Shown here piece after piece: positions 6,247 to 6,592 of a stretch of 6,592 bases of DNA (position 1 is its first letter; every line of letters begins with the position of its first letter). The translations under genes and the position numbers were made by a program. The stretch comes from Promethearchaeota archaeon (GTDB taxonomy: Archaea; Asgardarchaeota; Lokiarchaeia; Sigynarchaeales; MK-D1), in contig JAEOTN010000028.1 of NCBI GenBank assembly GCA_016839865.1, positions 1-6,592 on the forward strand, read 5' to 3'. Under the pieces are notes generated by a model. That model had not been told where the DNA came from, ran no database searches, and worked only from the letters and a program-made list of their open reading frames with translations.

Positions 6247-6592
6247 CACGTCCACAAGATCTGATTTCCTTGACTAATCCTCTTTATCTCTCCCAACTGC
6301 TCCAATTTTTGGCAATATGCAAGAATCCAAGTCAACGCTGGTGGGATAAACAACACCCGCATAACCCAAAGATAACTTCTATATTGCGGTATTAGAAGTT
6401 GAGTAATATTTTCAGCAGTCAAGACTCTCTTTTTCAATACTCTTGGTATACGGTCAAGAGAGTCGTAAATCGTTTCTAAAAATACCTCAAATTTTTCTTT
6501 TGTACATTTCCAATCAGTTATTTCCCAGTTTTCCCGTCGGATGTCTCCATGAGCAGACACTGCGTAATTAACTTCATCTTCGCTAATTGTAA
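6243..6592 (-). CDS. Unrecognised protein, 5' part missing at the window edge
   Basis: The reading frame is open from the right edge to a TAG at 6243-6245, with 115 residues visible. A GTG at 6560 could be a start, but ten further in-frame codons to the edge read as ordinary protein (acidic, S-E-D-E-V-N-Y), and no promoter or Shine-Dalgarno is evident. I therefore treat it as a truncated gene. I do not recognise the family. The middle is charged and helical (K-E-K-F-E-V-F-L-E), followed by a basic stretch (RVLKKR). The C-terminal 35 residues (ALTWILAYCQKLEQLGEIKR, then a short turn and a final ILWTC strand) resemble the recognition helix and wing of a winged-helix domain. That reading is tentative. 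Its stop overlaps the acetyltransferase stop by 4 nt, tail to tail. Confidence 0.6.
   Translation of the reverse strand, partial: TISEDEVNYAVSAHGDIRRENWEITDWKCTKEKFEVFLETIYDSLDRIPRVLKKRVLTAENITQLLIPQYRSYLWVMRVLFIPPALTWILAYCQKLEQLGEIKRISQGNQILWTC

Overview
The window looks like a piece of an AT-rich archaeal chromosome. The evidence is a glycyl-tRNA synthetase of the alpha-2 (archaeal/eukaryotic/Thermus) type, TATA-like elements about 31-35 nt upstream of first-of-transcript ATGs with no Shine-Dalgarno there, a Shine-Dalgarno only before the internal operon gene, and T-tracts without hairpins at transcript ends. The exact lineage cannot be read from the sequence. A low-GC archaeon, possibly an Asgard-like lineage, is only a guess.

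Layout. Bases 1-298 are a gene-poor AT-rich leader with T-tracts (the probable end of an upstream transcript) and a TATA-like element. Next comes a two-gene + strand operon: a membrane-anchored DUF58/von Willebrand A protein (299-1630) and, 4 nt later, a multi-pass membrane protein with a long charged helical domain that I do not recognise (1635-3146). A T7 tract ends this unit, and a TATA box directly after it drives a glycyl-tRNA synthetase (3207-4757). Convergent with that, 7 nt away, is a small FMN nitroreductase-family protein on the - strand (4765-5283). It diverges from a tandem GNAT acetyltransferase (5350-6246) across a 66-nt gap centred on one near-symmetric TATA-like element. The GNAT gene converges on, and overlaps by 4 nt, the 3' end of an unrecognised - strand gene (6243 to the window edge, 5' end missing).

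How the genes work together. Only the DUF58/membrane-protein pair is clearly a functional unit, probably an envelope complex; DUF58 proteins usually work with a MoxR AAA+ ATPase, which is not in this window. The other genes are single transcription units (translation, redox, acetylation) with no visible shared pathway.

The points most worth a second look are substitutions in the glycine-binding pocket of the synthetase, the unrecognised DUF58 partner, and the compact shared divergent promoter. I see no CRISPR array, mobile element, tRNA or rRNA.
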